Positions 1-11,401 of a stretch of 64,000 bases of DNA are shown here, in pieces. This DNA is from Thozetella sp. PMI_491 (taxonomy: Eukaryota > Ascomycota > Sordariomycetes > Chaetosphaeriales > Chaetosphaeriaceae): positions 62,001-126,000 of the forward strand of contig MU270072.1 in NCBI GenBank assembly GCA_021432635.1. Direction: 5' to 3'. The notes beneath the pieces are model-generated. The model searched no databases. It was given only the letters and a program-made list of their open reading frames with translations, and had not been told where the DNA came from. The position numbers and the translations under genes were made by a program. How positions within the stretch are numbered: position 1 is the first letter of the stretch; every line of letters starts with the position of its first letter.

Positions 1-468
1 TAAAACACCGTTGTCTCTCTTCTATATCCTCTCCCATATAGAGTCGCCTGTTCTGAGGCTGGTATCTTGATATCATAGAAGAAAATTGTTTACTAATGCC
101 TTGGTAGGTTTTTTTGGGTACAGCCCTTCGCATGCTACTTTATCATCCTACTAGCCCTTGCCACCGAGGGTATATATCTAGTTTGGGCCCATAAAAGAGG
201 AAAATACCAAGCCCTCCGAGATGCATTTAAGTTTGAAGAATCCCGCTTTTGGTGGATATTTGGGCTTTTCGTATTTTTGGCCTTATCTCTTTCACCGATT
301 TGGAATGATGATCTTTTCTTTGAGGGCGGCGATTTAGCGAATAATTTCTCCTTGCTAATCATCATTTTTCCACTTTCCGGCGGCATGATGAGCATATATT
401 ATATCTCTTGCTCTTATATCTTGTGGAGGTTTGGCCAGAATCAGACATCCATCGGATGGGAAAAATGA
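1..468 (+). CDS. 3' end of a multi-pass membrane protein gene (partial)
   Basis: The gene enters from the left edge. Exon 2-61 is open in one frame. It is followed by a well-formed intron (62-123: GTATCT donor, TACTAAT branch point at 91-97, CAG acceptor). Exon 124-468 then continues in frame to TGA, giving about 134 visible residues. The second exon encodes three hydrophobic segments, including PFACYFIILLALATEG, FWWIFGLFVFLALSLSPIW and SLLIIIFPLSGGMMSIYYIS, so the product is an integral membrane protein. I do not recognise the family. An AT-rich tail with TAATAAATAATAAATAAT at about 631-648 fits a 3' UTR. The exon is easy to miss because its only in-frame ATG codons lie late. Confidence 0.6.
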
Positions 469-1912
469 CGGCTGGAGCGAGATTTGGTACATCTTGTCGA
501 AGCCAGGTGGGGAAAACTAAAGCGCGATATCAGAGTGTAAATAGCTATTGTAAACAGAATAACAACGGATAGGAACATTCCTGAGGTATAAAGAAAGGGT
601 TAAAGCCAGAGATTTTCTACATATGAGGTTATTAATAAATAATAAATAATGTGCTAGATATTTTGTATAAAACAAGAGGCTAAGCATGGTACTGTAGTTT
701 TCTTAGTGGATCTATGGCGGTAGAAGTGCGGTACGGCGGAGCGAGGAGAAGAAACGTACCTAGTGTGGGTTGTGCTTTGACCGATGAGGCTTTCGTACCA
801 GGTGCTTGTCCAAGGTCATGTGTGGTCTGAATCACGTGGGTACCTCACCTACTGCATGGGTTGCTGCGCCTGCCACAGGACATCAATGCCGACTTGAGGC
901 TCTTCATCTCAATCTACTCTCTATCCCTTTCCTGAAGTTGCCAGTTGCCAGAGTTAAGTCAACATGGCGACTCATTACAACACTAGGTGGGCCCTAATTT
1001 GGATGGAAGTGAAAGGAAGTACAGCAAATCCACGTTGTATTTATCGCTTAGCTTGCCTTTCACAAGTTAAGCGATCTCGTTCCCTCGTAGCTCATCACCT
1101 ATTCACGCCGTCTTTACCAATCATTTTATCCGTAGCGGAAGTTCGATGGTAGGGTCCCGGCTATGTATACTTGCACGGGACTGAGAATGCGATGGTCCAC
1201 AATACCTTGAAGCAATTCAGCAAATAATACCGTTGTATTGCTGTGTATAAACCTAGTCAATATCACCGATGCGACAATGGCCGAGATATGCGAGGTAGAG
1301 CGCAGGTCGGGGTGCTCAAGGATTGGGCAGGAAGCGATAGGCAGATCCAGAGAGTATTCGTCAGCAATCCCCGGTGCCTATGGCAATAGTATAGCTACCA
1401 TCACTTTGAACCATTATGGCGGAGTCGGACACCGCATGCGTGCTTGCGCAATGCTATATAAAATTGCAGTGCAAAGTCGTCGTGGCATGCGGTGAGTCAC
1501 GCAGGGCCTATGACCGCAACGCTACAGAAGACTGTACAGGTACGACAACGCCCAATTAAAACCAAGCACTACGGAGATGCCCGGCCCCAGTTTTTGTTTT
1601 ATTGCCGGACCAGCTCGGCGAGAGCGCGGCATAGAGGCACAGGTGCGCGCCCGATGAAACGGCTCCTTTGGTTGGCGGCCGCATAGTGGGGCATTCGGAC
1701 GGACTCGGTTGAGTTCGCAGAGCGCTCACCCTCACCTGCTGTCGCTGCGTACTTAAATGACCTCCAGCCTCCAGCCTCCAGCCTTCACCCCCCAGCCTCA
1801 CCAAAGAACCTAGCCTACCTACCTACCTACCTATTTTCATCCCTGCTCTTGCAGTCGCATACCGCCGACGATAGCGTCCTGCAGATTTCATATCTCAATC
1901 GCATCTTTGACC
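469..1912. other. Intergenic region, AT-rich then mixed
   Basis: This is the 3' UTR of the left gene followed by the promoter of the MAPEG gene. Short ORFs of 60-85 codons here have no recognisable motifs. Two simple repeats lie just upstream of the MAPEG start: three copies of CCTCCAG (1761-1781) and a CCTA run (1814-1834). Confidence 0.5.
1761..1834. repeat. Simple repeats (CCTCCAG)3 and (CCTA)n in MAPEG leader
   Basis: Three perfect CCTCCAG units occupy 1761-1781 and about five CCTA/CTAC units occupy 1814-1834. Both are pyrimidine-rich on the plus strand and lie within 150 bp of the ATG, which is common in fungal core promoters and leaders. Confidence 0.8.
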
Positions 1913-2401
1913 ATGGCCTCCTCCGCCGCTACCCTCGGCCTGAGCACCACCAACTACGCGCCGGCGTTCCTCGGCTTCCACTTCATCTTCGCCTATGGGG
2001 TCCTTTCCTCGCGCACGCTGAAGCAGTATTATGGCCTCGACCACAACGAGTCGCCGAGAGAGGACCTGGCCAAGTATGGCGATGCGGCCGTCAAGTCTGG
2101 AAAGATCACACAGAAGCAGCTCAACATGCTGCGACGAAATGAGTCCGCGCACGCCAACGCGGTGGAGAACTACGCCTTCTTCGCCTCGGCGCTATGCATG
2201 GCCGTCTTCTCGGGCGTGGATGTCAAATTTGTGAACCGGGCGGGTCTGGTCTACACGGCCGCCCGCATTGCGTACGGCTTTGTGTACATTCTTATTGAGC
2301 ACCGCACATGGAGTCAACTTCGCGGCATCACCTGGTGGATTGGCAACATCAGTTCCTTGTCGTTGCTGTGGGCGTCGTATAACAAGCTGAACGGGGCGTA
2401 A
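1913..2401 (+). CDS. MAPEG family membrane protein
   Basis: This is a single exon of 162 residues starting at the ATG inside a CACCATGG-like context (GACCATGG). MAPEG proteins are four-helix membrane enzymes or relatives that act on glutathione and lipid substrates (microsomal glutathione transferase, leukotriene C4 synthase). The diagnostic stretch is NMLRRNESAHANAVENYAFF at about residues 67-86, with the R..N...E pattern of the family. Hydrophobic helices precede and follow it (SALCMAVFSGV, AARIAYGFVYILI, ITWWIGNISSLSLLWA). The length is normal for the family. Which substrate it uses, if any, cannot be told from sequence. Confidence 0.9.
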   Translation: MASSAATLGLSTTNYAPAFLGFHFIFAYGVLSSRTLKQYYGLDHNESPREDLAKYGDAAVKSGKITQKQLNMLRRNESAHANAVENYAFFASALCMAVFSGVDVKFVNRAGLVYTAARIAYGFVYILIEHRTWSQLRGITWWIGNISSLSLLWASYNKLNGA

Positions 2402-2720
2402 AGACAGTTCTCCCTTGGTTACACTAGCATTTTGTGCTTGTAGAATAGAATATAATTATGATACGGAAGCCAGTCCGCACGATCTGGTACCATCAAGCAG
2501 GTGTCTAACACTGGTGATCCAGGTCGAGCAGTGAGCAATAATAAAGCACGTATTGTAATAATGGTAAAAGAGAAGGGAAATAACAAGGATGCGAAGGTCC
2601 TGTTCCACGTGCGCTTATGTATACCAACCGATCCCCGTACAACCCATGCCAACCGAGAGTCAACGGACGTGAGACGCACGTTTCCGCACCTTACGATGAG
2701 AACATGCCCCCAAATGACCT

Positions 2721-4090
2721 CTATACCGTTTGTGTCCCAAATCCCGCATGGCCTGAATTGATCTTTTCGTGGTACTCTATCGATACAGAGTTGGTTCTTA
2801 CTATTCTACCAGGGGTGAGTGGCTCGAGGTCGATACTATTATCGCTGTTCTCTTCACCCCCTCGAGCATCCGGGATGTTTGCGTCGCCGCCCAATACAAT
2901 GACCTTGTTTCTTTGCCATGATGCCTTGGAAGACTCGGACCGGAGCCCTCTGTCATCCGAGGCGGATCTCCGGGATGTCTTCACGTCGCGAATGAACACT
3001 CGCAGGATCGGAATGCTGGCGGCAATAATGGTGACGGAGCTCTCGGCGTTGCCCCAGATAAAGAGGTCGACATTATCAGCTTACCTGGTTAGCAAAGTGA
3101 ATTGAATGAAGTATTGATAGGCGGCATCTCACCAAAATCGAGAGAGAGCATTAGCTTGACCTTACTGGTCTTGACGAGCGCCGTAATCCCCGCACTAGCA
3201 TCTCGGTAAGCCTTGGTCATCCCATTGTCTCATAGCATGGCCTTAAACTCACAAGATACCCATACTCATAGCCAGTGCAATACCGATCTTCTCCGTCCGC
3301 TTCATCTGTAGCTTCCAAACGATAGCCCACGGAAGTATTGAAAGCGTGAGGTCCATCACAGCCGAGTAAGCTGCGGTGGTTAGCTTGAACTGCCGCAGTG
3401 GGTTGAAAGCAGGAGCGAAGGACTAGAGAGACGTACCAGCCGAGAATATGTTGTAGTACACCCAGGGGTGAGGATCTAGGCATGTGCCCTCGACAGTCAA
3501 GTCCCATTGCCTGTTGATCGGGCTGCACTGGACCCAAGGCAAAATCGCGCTCACGCCCATGGCGATGTTCCCAGTGACGATAATGAACCATACCAGTGCC
3601 CGCTGCCAGCCGTGAGTCAACCGGAGCATGGTGAACGCAAAGCTCGTCTTGGACCAGATCGCCGCCGTGATTGAGAAAGTGCCAGTCACGCAGATGAGGA
3701 GGAAAACCTGACCCATTTTCTCAAGGTTAAAAATGTCGATGTCCCAGACGTGTAGGCCGTACCCGAGGCCTGTCATTGCCGAGAGAAGACTACACTCGAT
3801 TATGAGGCAGACCTAACTTTGCGGTTAGTCATGGTACTCGACGAGAAGGCAGTGTATTTTACCCAAGCGGCGACCAGGATGTAATCATCCCACCATAGTC
3901 GGTTGCGACGAGAAATCTTGCAATACAATCGCAGTACTAGGAAAATGCCAGATAGGGCAGCCAATACCCAAATGATGATGTTAAGCTTCGGGGCAGCATT
4001 GTCATGTGGCAGAGCGGCTATCTGCTCTGGTGTGAGCATCGGCGGCGAGGCCGTATCTGGCGACGCCTGGGTTGATGGGTCGCTCGACAT
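2721..4090 (-). CDS. Fungal rhodopsin-domain (PTH11-like) integral membrane protein
   Basis: Five exons (4090-3863, 3812-3437, 3370-3253, 3194-3133, 3079-2721) give 380 residues with every junction in frame. The start is the ATG at 4090, reading MSSDPSTQ. Seven membrane segments are expected. Visible landmarks of the family are WWDDYILVAAW, the segment MTGLGYGLHVWD, TKTSFAFTMLRL-like SKTSFAFTMLRLT, QCSPINRQWD, and near the C-terminus AGITALVKTSKV followed by VDLFIWGNAESSVTIIAAS. The cytosolic tail after RVFIRDVK is acidic and polar. Relatives are orphan receptor-like proteins of filamentous fungi, and some lie beside secondary-metabolism genes. No ligand is inferred. Confidence 0.88.
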
Positions 4091-6011
4091 GGTACACACA
4101 TACACCGCGTTTATCGGCGCATGTATTATAAGTTCGTATATATTCTTTGGGTGTCAGAAGTTGGAGGGCTCGCGAACAGGACACACAGGCTCTCTCAGTG
4201 ATAGAACGGGTACGGTGAGAGGAGAACACACAAGGCGTCCCCTTGTGAGGGCCTGCGAAACTCTTATCCTCCGCGTGCCCGCGAAGCGACCGAAAATGGC
4301 AAAAAATACATGGTACCGACAACAACGAAGCATGCATTTCCGAGCTACGTTGGCCGCAGTAGCTTTCAGGTGGCGTCTGTGCCGGGTGCGTCAAAGCATC
4401 TGATGTCCCGTTGGGCAATTGCGCCATTCGAAACCGTCGCGAACTACTCGGGAGGTACAAGACACATGACACACCTGGCAAATTCCAAAACCTGCAGTGC
4501 TCGCTGTCGCAGGCATGTGCTGGCGAACAAGTCCATGGTTCATCTCCCGTCCCATATCCGTTCCCACGGAAGGGGGCTCCGAGGGTGGACCGTGTGCTGA
4601 AGGTGCGGCGAACGACGTGATTAGCCCACCAAATAATCGCGATTACCGGGTGGCTGCAGCGCACGGTCTGGGGTTCCGGCGCACGGGCGAGCTCGCCGCC
4701 ACATGCCGGTTGCTATGTGCGGGCACCAATGGTGGTACTACGCTTCGCTTTAGGAACGAGGCAGCGAAGTCGGGCGATCATTGTTGGTTGGACGATTACT
4801 TGAGGCCAGAGCATGATAGATCGGTGATTGATGTGATACGCATGACTTCTTCCTTGAAGATTTTGCTGCACATTCATATTGTCCTACTCCCGGAAGGGTG
4901 GGCAGCCAGAGCAAAATGATAAGGCAGTCGTGGTGCTGAGAACCTACGGAATAACGTGATGTCTGACGAGGTGATAATTTACATAGGTGGACAGGCTACT
5001 TCAAGTGCGAGCATGGTAGACGGGCTAGACCCGAGTACCATCATAAGAGGAGGGAATACGACGAGCGGCAGTTTTACGCAGTGCGTATGAACGAGAACCT
5101 CGTCCGAAGGGTCTCAGCGCCAAGCCTCTTGTCACAAAGGGTGTCACCATGCCAGTCTCTTTCGTGTACGGAGAAACGGTCCTACTTCAAGGTGCCGGGG
5201 GGGTCGTCTGTCGGCGGGAAGCAGGGCGATGGCGTTCCTGCAGCTGTTCCAGAAGCGGAAGTCGTCTGCAAGCTGTTCCAAACGAGACCACAGGATACCA
5301 GCGGCGTGCAGTTACTAGACTCATTGCTGAACCGGCATCGAAAGTTGCTATTTATCTCCCACGCCATTCAAGGCTTAGCAACAGCTGAGAATGTCGACAC
5401 TATTGAGACCCTGTTCACATTGGCATTCTCTAATTTAGCGCTTGCCATGGCTAAGTGCTCGTCATCCCTCCACAAACGGATATGCAAAAATGTCCGAGTT
5501 CTGTATTTAACGTTTCTCTCAAGGTTATCGCAGATGCAGATTTATTAAGGGAACTAATTCTCCGGTCATTAAATTTAACGGTTACCTAGGCACTCTGAGT
5601 TAGCCGTTGAGCTGCGGAGCCGCATATTTGGTGTCAGGCATCACCCAAAATAGAGCGAATTGAAAGATCCAAGTACCGCCCAAATGTGCTAAGGAAAAGC
5701 GATCATCGGTATATTGATTCCGCACCGAGCTTAGACTAGACGGCGAGCGGCTCTCGTATTAATCTAGGGACTTGCGGTTAATTAGACCTTCTGTAGCAAC
5801 GTCCCATCGCCAAGCTTTCGCACTACGCATTCTACAGCGGGTAGGAAGCAAGGGAGAAGAAAAGCCGGGAGACGGGAATTTTAATTTGCGATCCTACGAA
5901 TATCACTATATAGCCGGTGGTGCACCCCGGATTTCATTCCAGATCGACAGCACACCTCGTTGCTCTACGTCCATCCTTTGCTCACATCGCTTGAGAACTT
6001 TTGACCGAAAC
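4091..6011. other. Intergenic region
   Basis: About 1.9 kb separates the rhodopsin-like gene (reading left) from the small secreted protein gene (reading right). Several ORFs of 90-220 codons overlap here on both strands, but none shows a family motif, a signal peptide or an intron-consistent extension. I see no RNA gene. Confidence 0.5.
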
Positions 6012-6425
6012 ATGTTCATTCTTCCCGCCATCTTTGCCCTGGCGGCGATCGCGGAGGCGGGTACACTACAAAAACGATGCTCCCCAGCTTATGATTCGGA
6101 GTACCTACATGGCTACCTCCCTCCAGTACCCTGCTGGCAGGAAAATGATCCGGCCTGCCGACCTTACATTGCAAAGGGAACCCAGATGACGCTCGATCCC
6201 AGTCACAACCTCGCTATTATCTATGGAATCTCAGCCAGCTGCGCGTCTGACATCACTGAAGAGATTTCTCGCACCAGGGACGGGAGGAAGAACTTTGGCT
6301 GGCTCCAGAAGATTGGCAACCTGACGCTGCTCGGAGACGGGACATTGATTATCTCGGGCATGAGCAATGGAACGATGGAGGCCTACAAGAAACTGAAGTA
6401 CTATGAGCCGGGGGATTGGAGCTAG
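6012..6425 (+). CDS. Small secreted cysteine-containing protein
   Basis: 137 residues in one exon. The open frame continues upstream, but the ATG at 6012 begins a clean signal peptide (MFILPAIFALAAIAEAG) followed by LQKR, which looks like a Kex2-type KR site. Four cysteines (RCSPA, VPCWQ, PACRP, ASCAS) could form two disulfides. The protein also has NLTLLGDG and SNGTM N-glycosylation sequons. I do not recognise the family. The size, signal peptide and cysteines put it in the small-secreted-protein or effector-candidate category. It converges on the next gene with about 60 bp between stops. Confidence 0.65.
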   Translation: MFILPAIFALAAIAEAGTLQKRCSPAYDSEYLHGYLPPVPCWQENDPACRPYIAKGTQMTLDPSHNLAIIYGISASCASDITEEISRTRDGRKNFGWLQKIGNLTLLGDGTLIISGMSNGTMEAYKKLKYYEPGDWS

Positions 6426-6485
6426 ATCACCGTGTGGGTTAAATTATTAAGCTGTGTGGTCCGGGCCATAGGGGCCAATTTTATA

Positions 6486-8381
6486 TCAGCAGGTGTACCG
6501 GATGTCCAGTTTCACCTCCGGGATTCCCTCGAACTCTGGAGGAACAGCATAAGAGATGTTGTAAATCAAATGGTCCCTCAAGGATGCACCGTAGACAACG
6601 GGTTGTTTCACTAGCCCAGGTGCCGTGACATTTACCGACAAGCACGGCAGTTCCTCGAGCCCGTTGACGACATGCTTCCCACCCAAAGTCCAAGACGGTG
6701 CTACTCCAGAGAGTGCAAATGTAAAGATGCCAGTTCCCGCCTGTGTCGTGTTCGGATATGAGACGACGAGACTGTTCGGTCCCGCAACAGCCGAGATAGT
6801 GGAGGCCGTTGGATACAAGGAGAAGAAGCCGATGTAAGGATATGGTGTGTGGGACGGGTCCGATGCCCAATGAACAATAGCGGGCACAAATTGGTTACCT
6901 CGATTGACGGTTTCTGCAACTTGCTGGGCGCCGATCATCAAGGGGGCACTAAGCCACGACGTCGCCACTCTAACTTGGCTCGTGCCAAGGTCCTCGTGAA
7001 TTGTCTTGTTGATGAATCTTGTGCCCTCCCAAGACCCCTTGACTTGCAAGGCCGTGGCTGTCGTCTTGTCGATGTGCGCAGCCACGACATCCATGATAAG
7101 GGACAGAGCCGCTCCTTGGGCGACGTCGTAGAGAAAGTCCGACTCCCCTTTCGGCGGCAGTGGTCCCGCCTTGTACTCCTGCCCGAAAACCCCCCACCAG
7201 TACATACTCAGGATCGCGGAGTGCTCCGTCATATCTCGCGTGTAGGCTCGGTCATACGGCCCCGCCATGTTCCCGAGGTAGGGGTTGTAATGGTCCGCAA
7301 TGTCCTTCCAAAGCTCGGTCAGGATGGTGCCGGCATTCGTGGTCATTGTGGCGTTGCAGGGCCCATATTTGATGTTCGCCGCCAGAGCCCAAGTATCGAC
7401 GCCATAGTACGTTGGGGCATTGTACTCGCCAAGCACATTCTCCCCGCCATCCTGGAAAAGCTCCAGCAGCTGCGTGCCTTGGGTGTTTGCAAAATCGATG
7501 AAGGTCGAGTTTTCTCTGCGGGCGCCGATCCAGCCTACAGTCAATGCCCGCATGATGCCCGGATTTGAATATCCTAGGATTAAGTTATCGCCCGTGGGAT
7601 AGCTTCCGTTTCGACGCATCGCCCCGATGGCTGCGATTTCCAGGGCGTCCTCGATCCGACCGACTAGATCAGCACCTATGAGATCCTCGAACTCCTCAAC
7701 CACCTGCACTAGCTGAGATCCGACAAACTCTCTCCAGTTTGGATCGTATGTATTCTTTTGTAATCGCTTGGTTAGCGGTCGCTGGCTTCTGCGGAATGTA
7801 TCTGCTTACGTAGATGCTCGGTGGATAAAGAGGTGAATCTGGCGTTGGGTAGGGCTGATCTGGTGAGAGCTTGAAAGTTCCGTACCAGGCGGAGTCGAAA
7901 TTTTCAGTCAACTGGCAGGCTAGGCTAGTGGAAGTCAGTTCTATGTAACTCTCGCGATCGTCTTCTTCAAGCGTACATGTTCTCAAGTGCCGCCTTCGCG
8001 TTGTTTACATCGTTTCCCTGGTTCCGATGCAGTCTGCCAAGGCCTATATGTTAGCACGATGTAAATCTAATCTCAATAAGAGGGAGCTTCGGGTTTCCCG
8101 ACACATACAAACCGGCGGTGTACCAGGCCGTGAACCGAACCGACCACGGGCCATTATCCGAGTACCAAATGTACTTGTACGAGTCGTCCCATCGTAGATC
8201 CTGGACTTGCATCGAGTAATCGAAGAGGCTCTGGGCAGCTAGTTGGTTACGGATGAAGTCAGTATGCGCCTCTTGAAAACAAGCATGAACCATGAATCAT
8301 ATACTTACCTGGCGATAGCACCTTACCGGAGACCGTGGCGGCCCCCAGTCCGCAAGCAATTGCTGCCAATAGAGTTCTCAT
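6486..8381 (-). CDS. Large secreted protein of unknown function
   Basis: Five exons (8381-8309, 8238-8109, 8033-7977, 7924-7810, 7754-6486) total 1644 nt and encode 547 residues. A signal peptide, MRTLLAAIACGLGAATVSG, begins at 8381. The mature part has several N-glycosylation sites (NST, NAT, NKT, NTT, NVT, NIS) and conserved-looking blocks: DLRWDDSYKYIWYSDNGPWS, YDPNWREFVGSQLVQVVEEF, YSNPGIMRALTVGWIGARR, APTYYGVDTWALAANI and MTEHSAILSMYWWGVFG. It looks like a conserved secreted fungal family. The helical, Trp/Tyr-rich middle could be an alpha/alpha-barrel, but I assign no reaction. It converges with the small secreted protein at 6012-6425. Confidence 0.75.
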
Positions 8382-9254
8382 CGTGCCGCGTGCGTGCCTC
8401 TTTAGCAATGGTGGTGGAGTGCAGAGCAATAACGCCAGGGAACACACGGGGAATTTCGTTTATATTAACTACGTAATTATTTTGACGGCAGTACTCCCGC
8501 TTGCATGTGGACTCCCCTCGGGGATCGCGTCCTCAACCCCAGCTGGGGAATGAGACGGTGTGGCCCGGAGCGGAGACAGCGAAGCCTAGGCCACAGATGC
8601 CCTCATGAGCTAGTCCTTAGCGGTTGCGGGGTTGGTGCCTCTATTCGCACACGGAAAAACAGTGTCATCGGAGGGCACCGGCAATAGCACCTTGTTCGGG
8701 TGTTTACACCCGCAGCCCGGCTTGTATGCTTGGGTGCCGAAGAGCCCCTCAACTAGGGTAGGGGTAATCGGCCGGTGATGGGTCTGATTTGGGGTAAGCC
8801 TGGGGCCTTCCCCCGCAGTTCCTCAGCGCCACCGTTGTACGGATAACAAGGGCAGGGGCTGGGCTGGAGCCACCGGCATTTGGAGAAGGTGATCTCGGTC
8901 CGGCCAGAGCCGAGGGCAATTGCGCGTGCTCCAAACTGACAATCTCTCCCGGTCCTATCAGAAGCTTATGCGCCTGAGCTCGATGCAACCTTGGGCCCGC
9001 CAGAAGTGGAGGAAGGAGAGGAAGAGGCATGTGGTGCGGGCGAGACCTTTCCTCCTTCGGGCTTCTACCCGTCTGAAGATAACTTATCTTAGATACCAGA
9101 GAGCACGAGGGCCTGCCTCTCCGGCTATCAATGTCGCCTAGAGCGAAGGCATTCCCGAGTCCCTTGTCCTCACTTTTTGCTCCATTGTACATGATCCTTT
9201 TCTGACACAAGCAGCCGCCTAATCTTCCAACTTGCGATCTCGCAAGGAACCAAA
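8382..9254. other. Divergent promoter region
   Basis: This region serves the large secreted protein (leftward) and the sugar transporter (rightward). It is GC-rich in the middle. The ORFs across it, including a 172-codon one on the minus strand, are compositional and carry no domain. Confidence 0.5.
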
Positions 9255-11107
9255 ATGGCACCAGCAAGCGAGCTGCCGGTCACCGTTGACGCCGCGATCG
9301 CCGGGCGCGGCGGGTCTTTAGCATGGCTGAAGAACAAGGGCATCGTGAAGCTCAACCTAATCCTGGTCCTCTCTCTCATCTCCTCTTATGCCACTGTACG
9401 TATTCCAGGCTCAGAATCGCTTCTTTCGGCTTCGTATTTGTCACGCAAATGGATTCTTGCAGCCGATGGGGCCAGTTTGAATCAGCCATGTGTCAAATCA
9501 CGTTTAAGGCAGTTCCTGACTTCGGATGTCGATAGGGATATGATGGTTCTATGATGAATGGACTACAGTCGCTGGAAACTTGGAAGGAGTCCTTCAACGA
9601 ACCCGACGCCAACGAGCTTGCCCTGTAAGCCCATGCATCTCGCAGCCGAGGGTGAGGTAGCCCAGCTGACATCTCGTCTAGATTGAACGCAATACAAAAC
9701 GTCGGCCAGCTCGTCGCGCTCCCATTCTGCGCCTATTTTTGCGATCGATTCGGCCGTAAGCCGGCTCTTCTCATCAGTGCCGCCATCATGCTCGTCGGCG
9801 GCATCTTGCAGGGTGCAGCACAGAATACGGGGATGTTGTATGTGTTTCAGAGTCCAGGTTGCTAGGTCTCGGCCAGGTCAACTGGAATGCTAACCGTAGA
9901 TGCGCATAGTATTGCCGCGCGCGGTATCCTTGGATTTGGATTGGCCCTAAATATCACTGCCGCGCCTCTCCTAATCATGGAGCTCGCCTACCCTCAGCAG
10001 CGCGCGCCGATGGTTAGCATCTACAACAGCCTTTGGGGCCTCGGTGCCCTGGCCGCCGCCTGGATCACCTACGGGACGTTCCGAATTCACAACACCTGGG
10101 CGTGGCGCATTCCAAGTCTCTTGCAGGTTCTGAGTAGTGTGGTGCAGCTGGGGCTTTGCTTCTTGATAGAGGAAAGTCCAAGGTGGCTCATATCGAAAGA
10201 GAGGGAGGAGGAAGCCGAGCGGCAGATCGTCAAGTACCACGCCAATGGGAACGCCAGTGATCCCATCGTCCCGCTGGAGATGGAAGAAATCCGCACGGCC
10301 TTGCGCATGGAAGCAGAGGCTCTACGTACCACCAGTTACCTGTCATTCTTTCAGACTCCAGGGAACCGCCGGCGGTTCTTCATCATCCTTGCCGTCGGCT
10401 TCTTCTCGCAATGGAGCGGCAACGGCTTGATCTCGTATTACTTAACCCTGATCCTGGACTCGATTGGTTACACATCCGAGGACACCCAAACCCTCATCAA
10501 CGCACTTCTGACATTATGGGGTCTTATCTGGGGCATCTTGTTCTCCCTGATCGTCAACAGGTTCGGACGGCGAACCTTGTTCCTGACTTCGACAATCGGC
10601 AGCCTAATATGCTACATCATCTGGACTGCGCTGGAGGCAACCTACGAGAATCAAACAGCCCTGACTGGCACTGGCTCCGACGCCGTTGCCAAAGGTGTCC
10701 TCGCGATCATATTTCTGTTTAACATGGTCTTCGCTCTCGGCTGGGGCGCTTTGCAAGTCACCTATGTGGTCGAGATACTTCCATTCAACTTGCGTGCTAG
10801 AGGCCTGGTACTTTATAACCTGTTTGTCGCCCTGGCGCTGATATTTAACCAGTACGCAAACCCGGTGGGGGTCACCAACAGCGGGTGGAAGTTCTACATC
10901 ACCTACGACGTTTGGCTGGCATTTGAGGCCCTCATTGTTTGGTGGCTCTTTGTGGAGACCGGAAAGCTGAGCCTGGAGGAAACAGCTGCGATCCTGGATG
11001 GAAAAGAAGCGCAGGACAAGCTCACGCTCGAGGTGGCGCGAAACACAGAGAAGCGGATGCTTGGTACAGAGGATAGAGACTTCCAAAGGCCTGAGGAAAC
11101 TGCCTGA
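9255..11107 (+). CDS. MFS sugar transporter (sugar porter family)
   Basis: Four exons (9255-9395, 9536-9624, 9682-9837, 9910-11107) total 1584 nt and encode 527 residues with twelve predicted membrane helices. Sugar-porter landmarks are GYDGSMMNGLQ in helix 1, the loop DRFGRKPAL between helices 2 and 3, ARGILGFG before helix 4, EESPRWLISKER after helix 6, NRFGRRTLF after helix 8, and a relaxed C-terminal VETGKLSLEE in place of PETKG. The central loop with EMEEIRTAL is standard. Relatives are plasma-membrane proton symporters of hexoses or disaccharides such as lactose, and the substrate is not decidable. It converges with the siderophore transporter at 11402. Confidence 0.92.
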
Positions 11108-11401
11108 ACCCAACATATACTCAGTTGTTTAACAGGAGTATGTTGAAGCATGCAGCATTCTTTGGCGACGGCGAGTAAAGTCTCATTAGTGTTGCTTTTT
11201 AGAGCTTCGTTATAATCCTACTAGCGTGCCTATCTTTATAACCTCCACTTTCTCCGTCATTCTCGGCCCTGATTAAGTGCATTCTCTAGCTAAAGATAGA
11301 TCTTGACCAGATTCAGAGCATTACATGCTCCCACGTCCAACTTCTCGTGGATGCGCCTCGCGTAAAAGCGGCTATGCATTATGCCATAGCCCGCGTATCC
11401 T

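Noticed and set aside
4002-5548. Several ORFs of 90-220 codons on both strands (4002-4664, 4497-4919, 5081-5548)
   Set aside because: They overlap one another, contain no motif or signal peptide and have no intron-consistent extension. One of them lies over the first exon of the rhodopsin-like gene on the same strand in another frame.
8749-9267. 172-codon minus-strand ORF in front of the sugar transporter
   Set aside because: Low-complexity Pro/Ser/Arg composition in GC-rich promoter DNA, overlapping the transporter start, and no domain seen.
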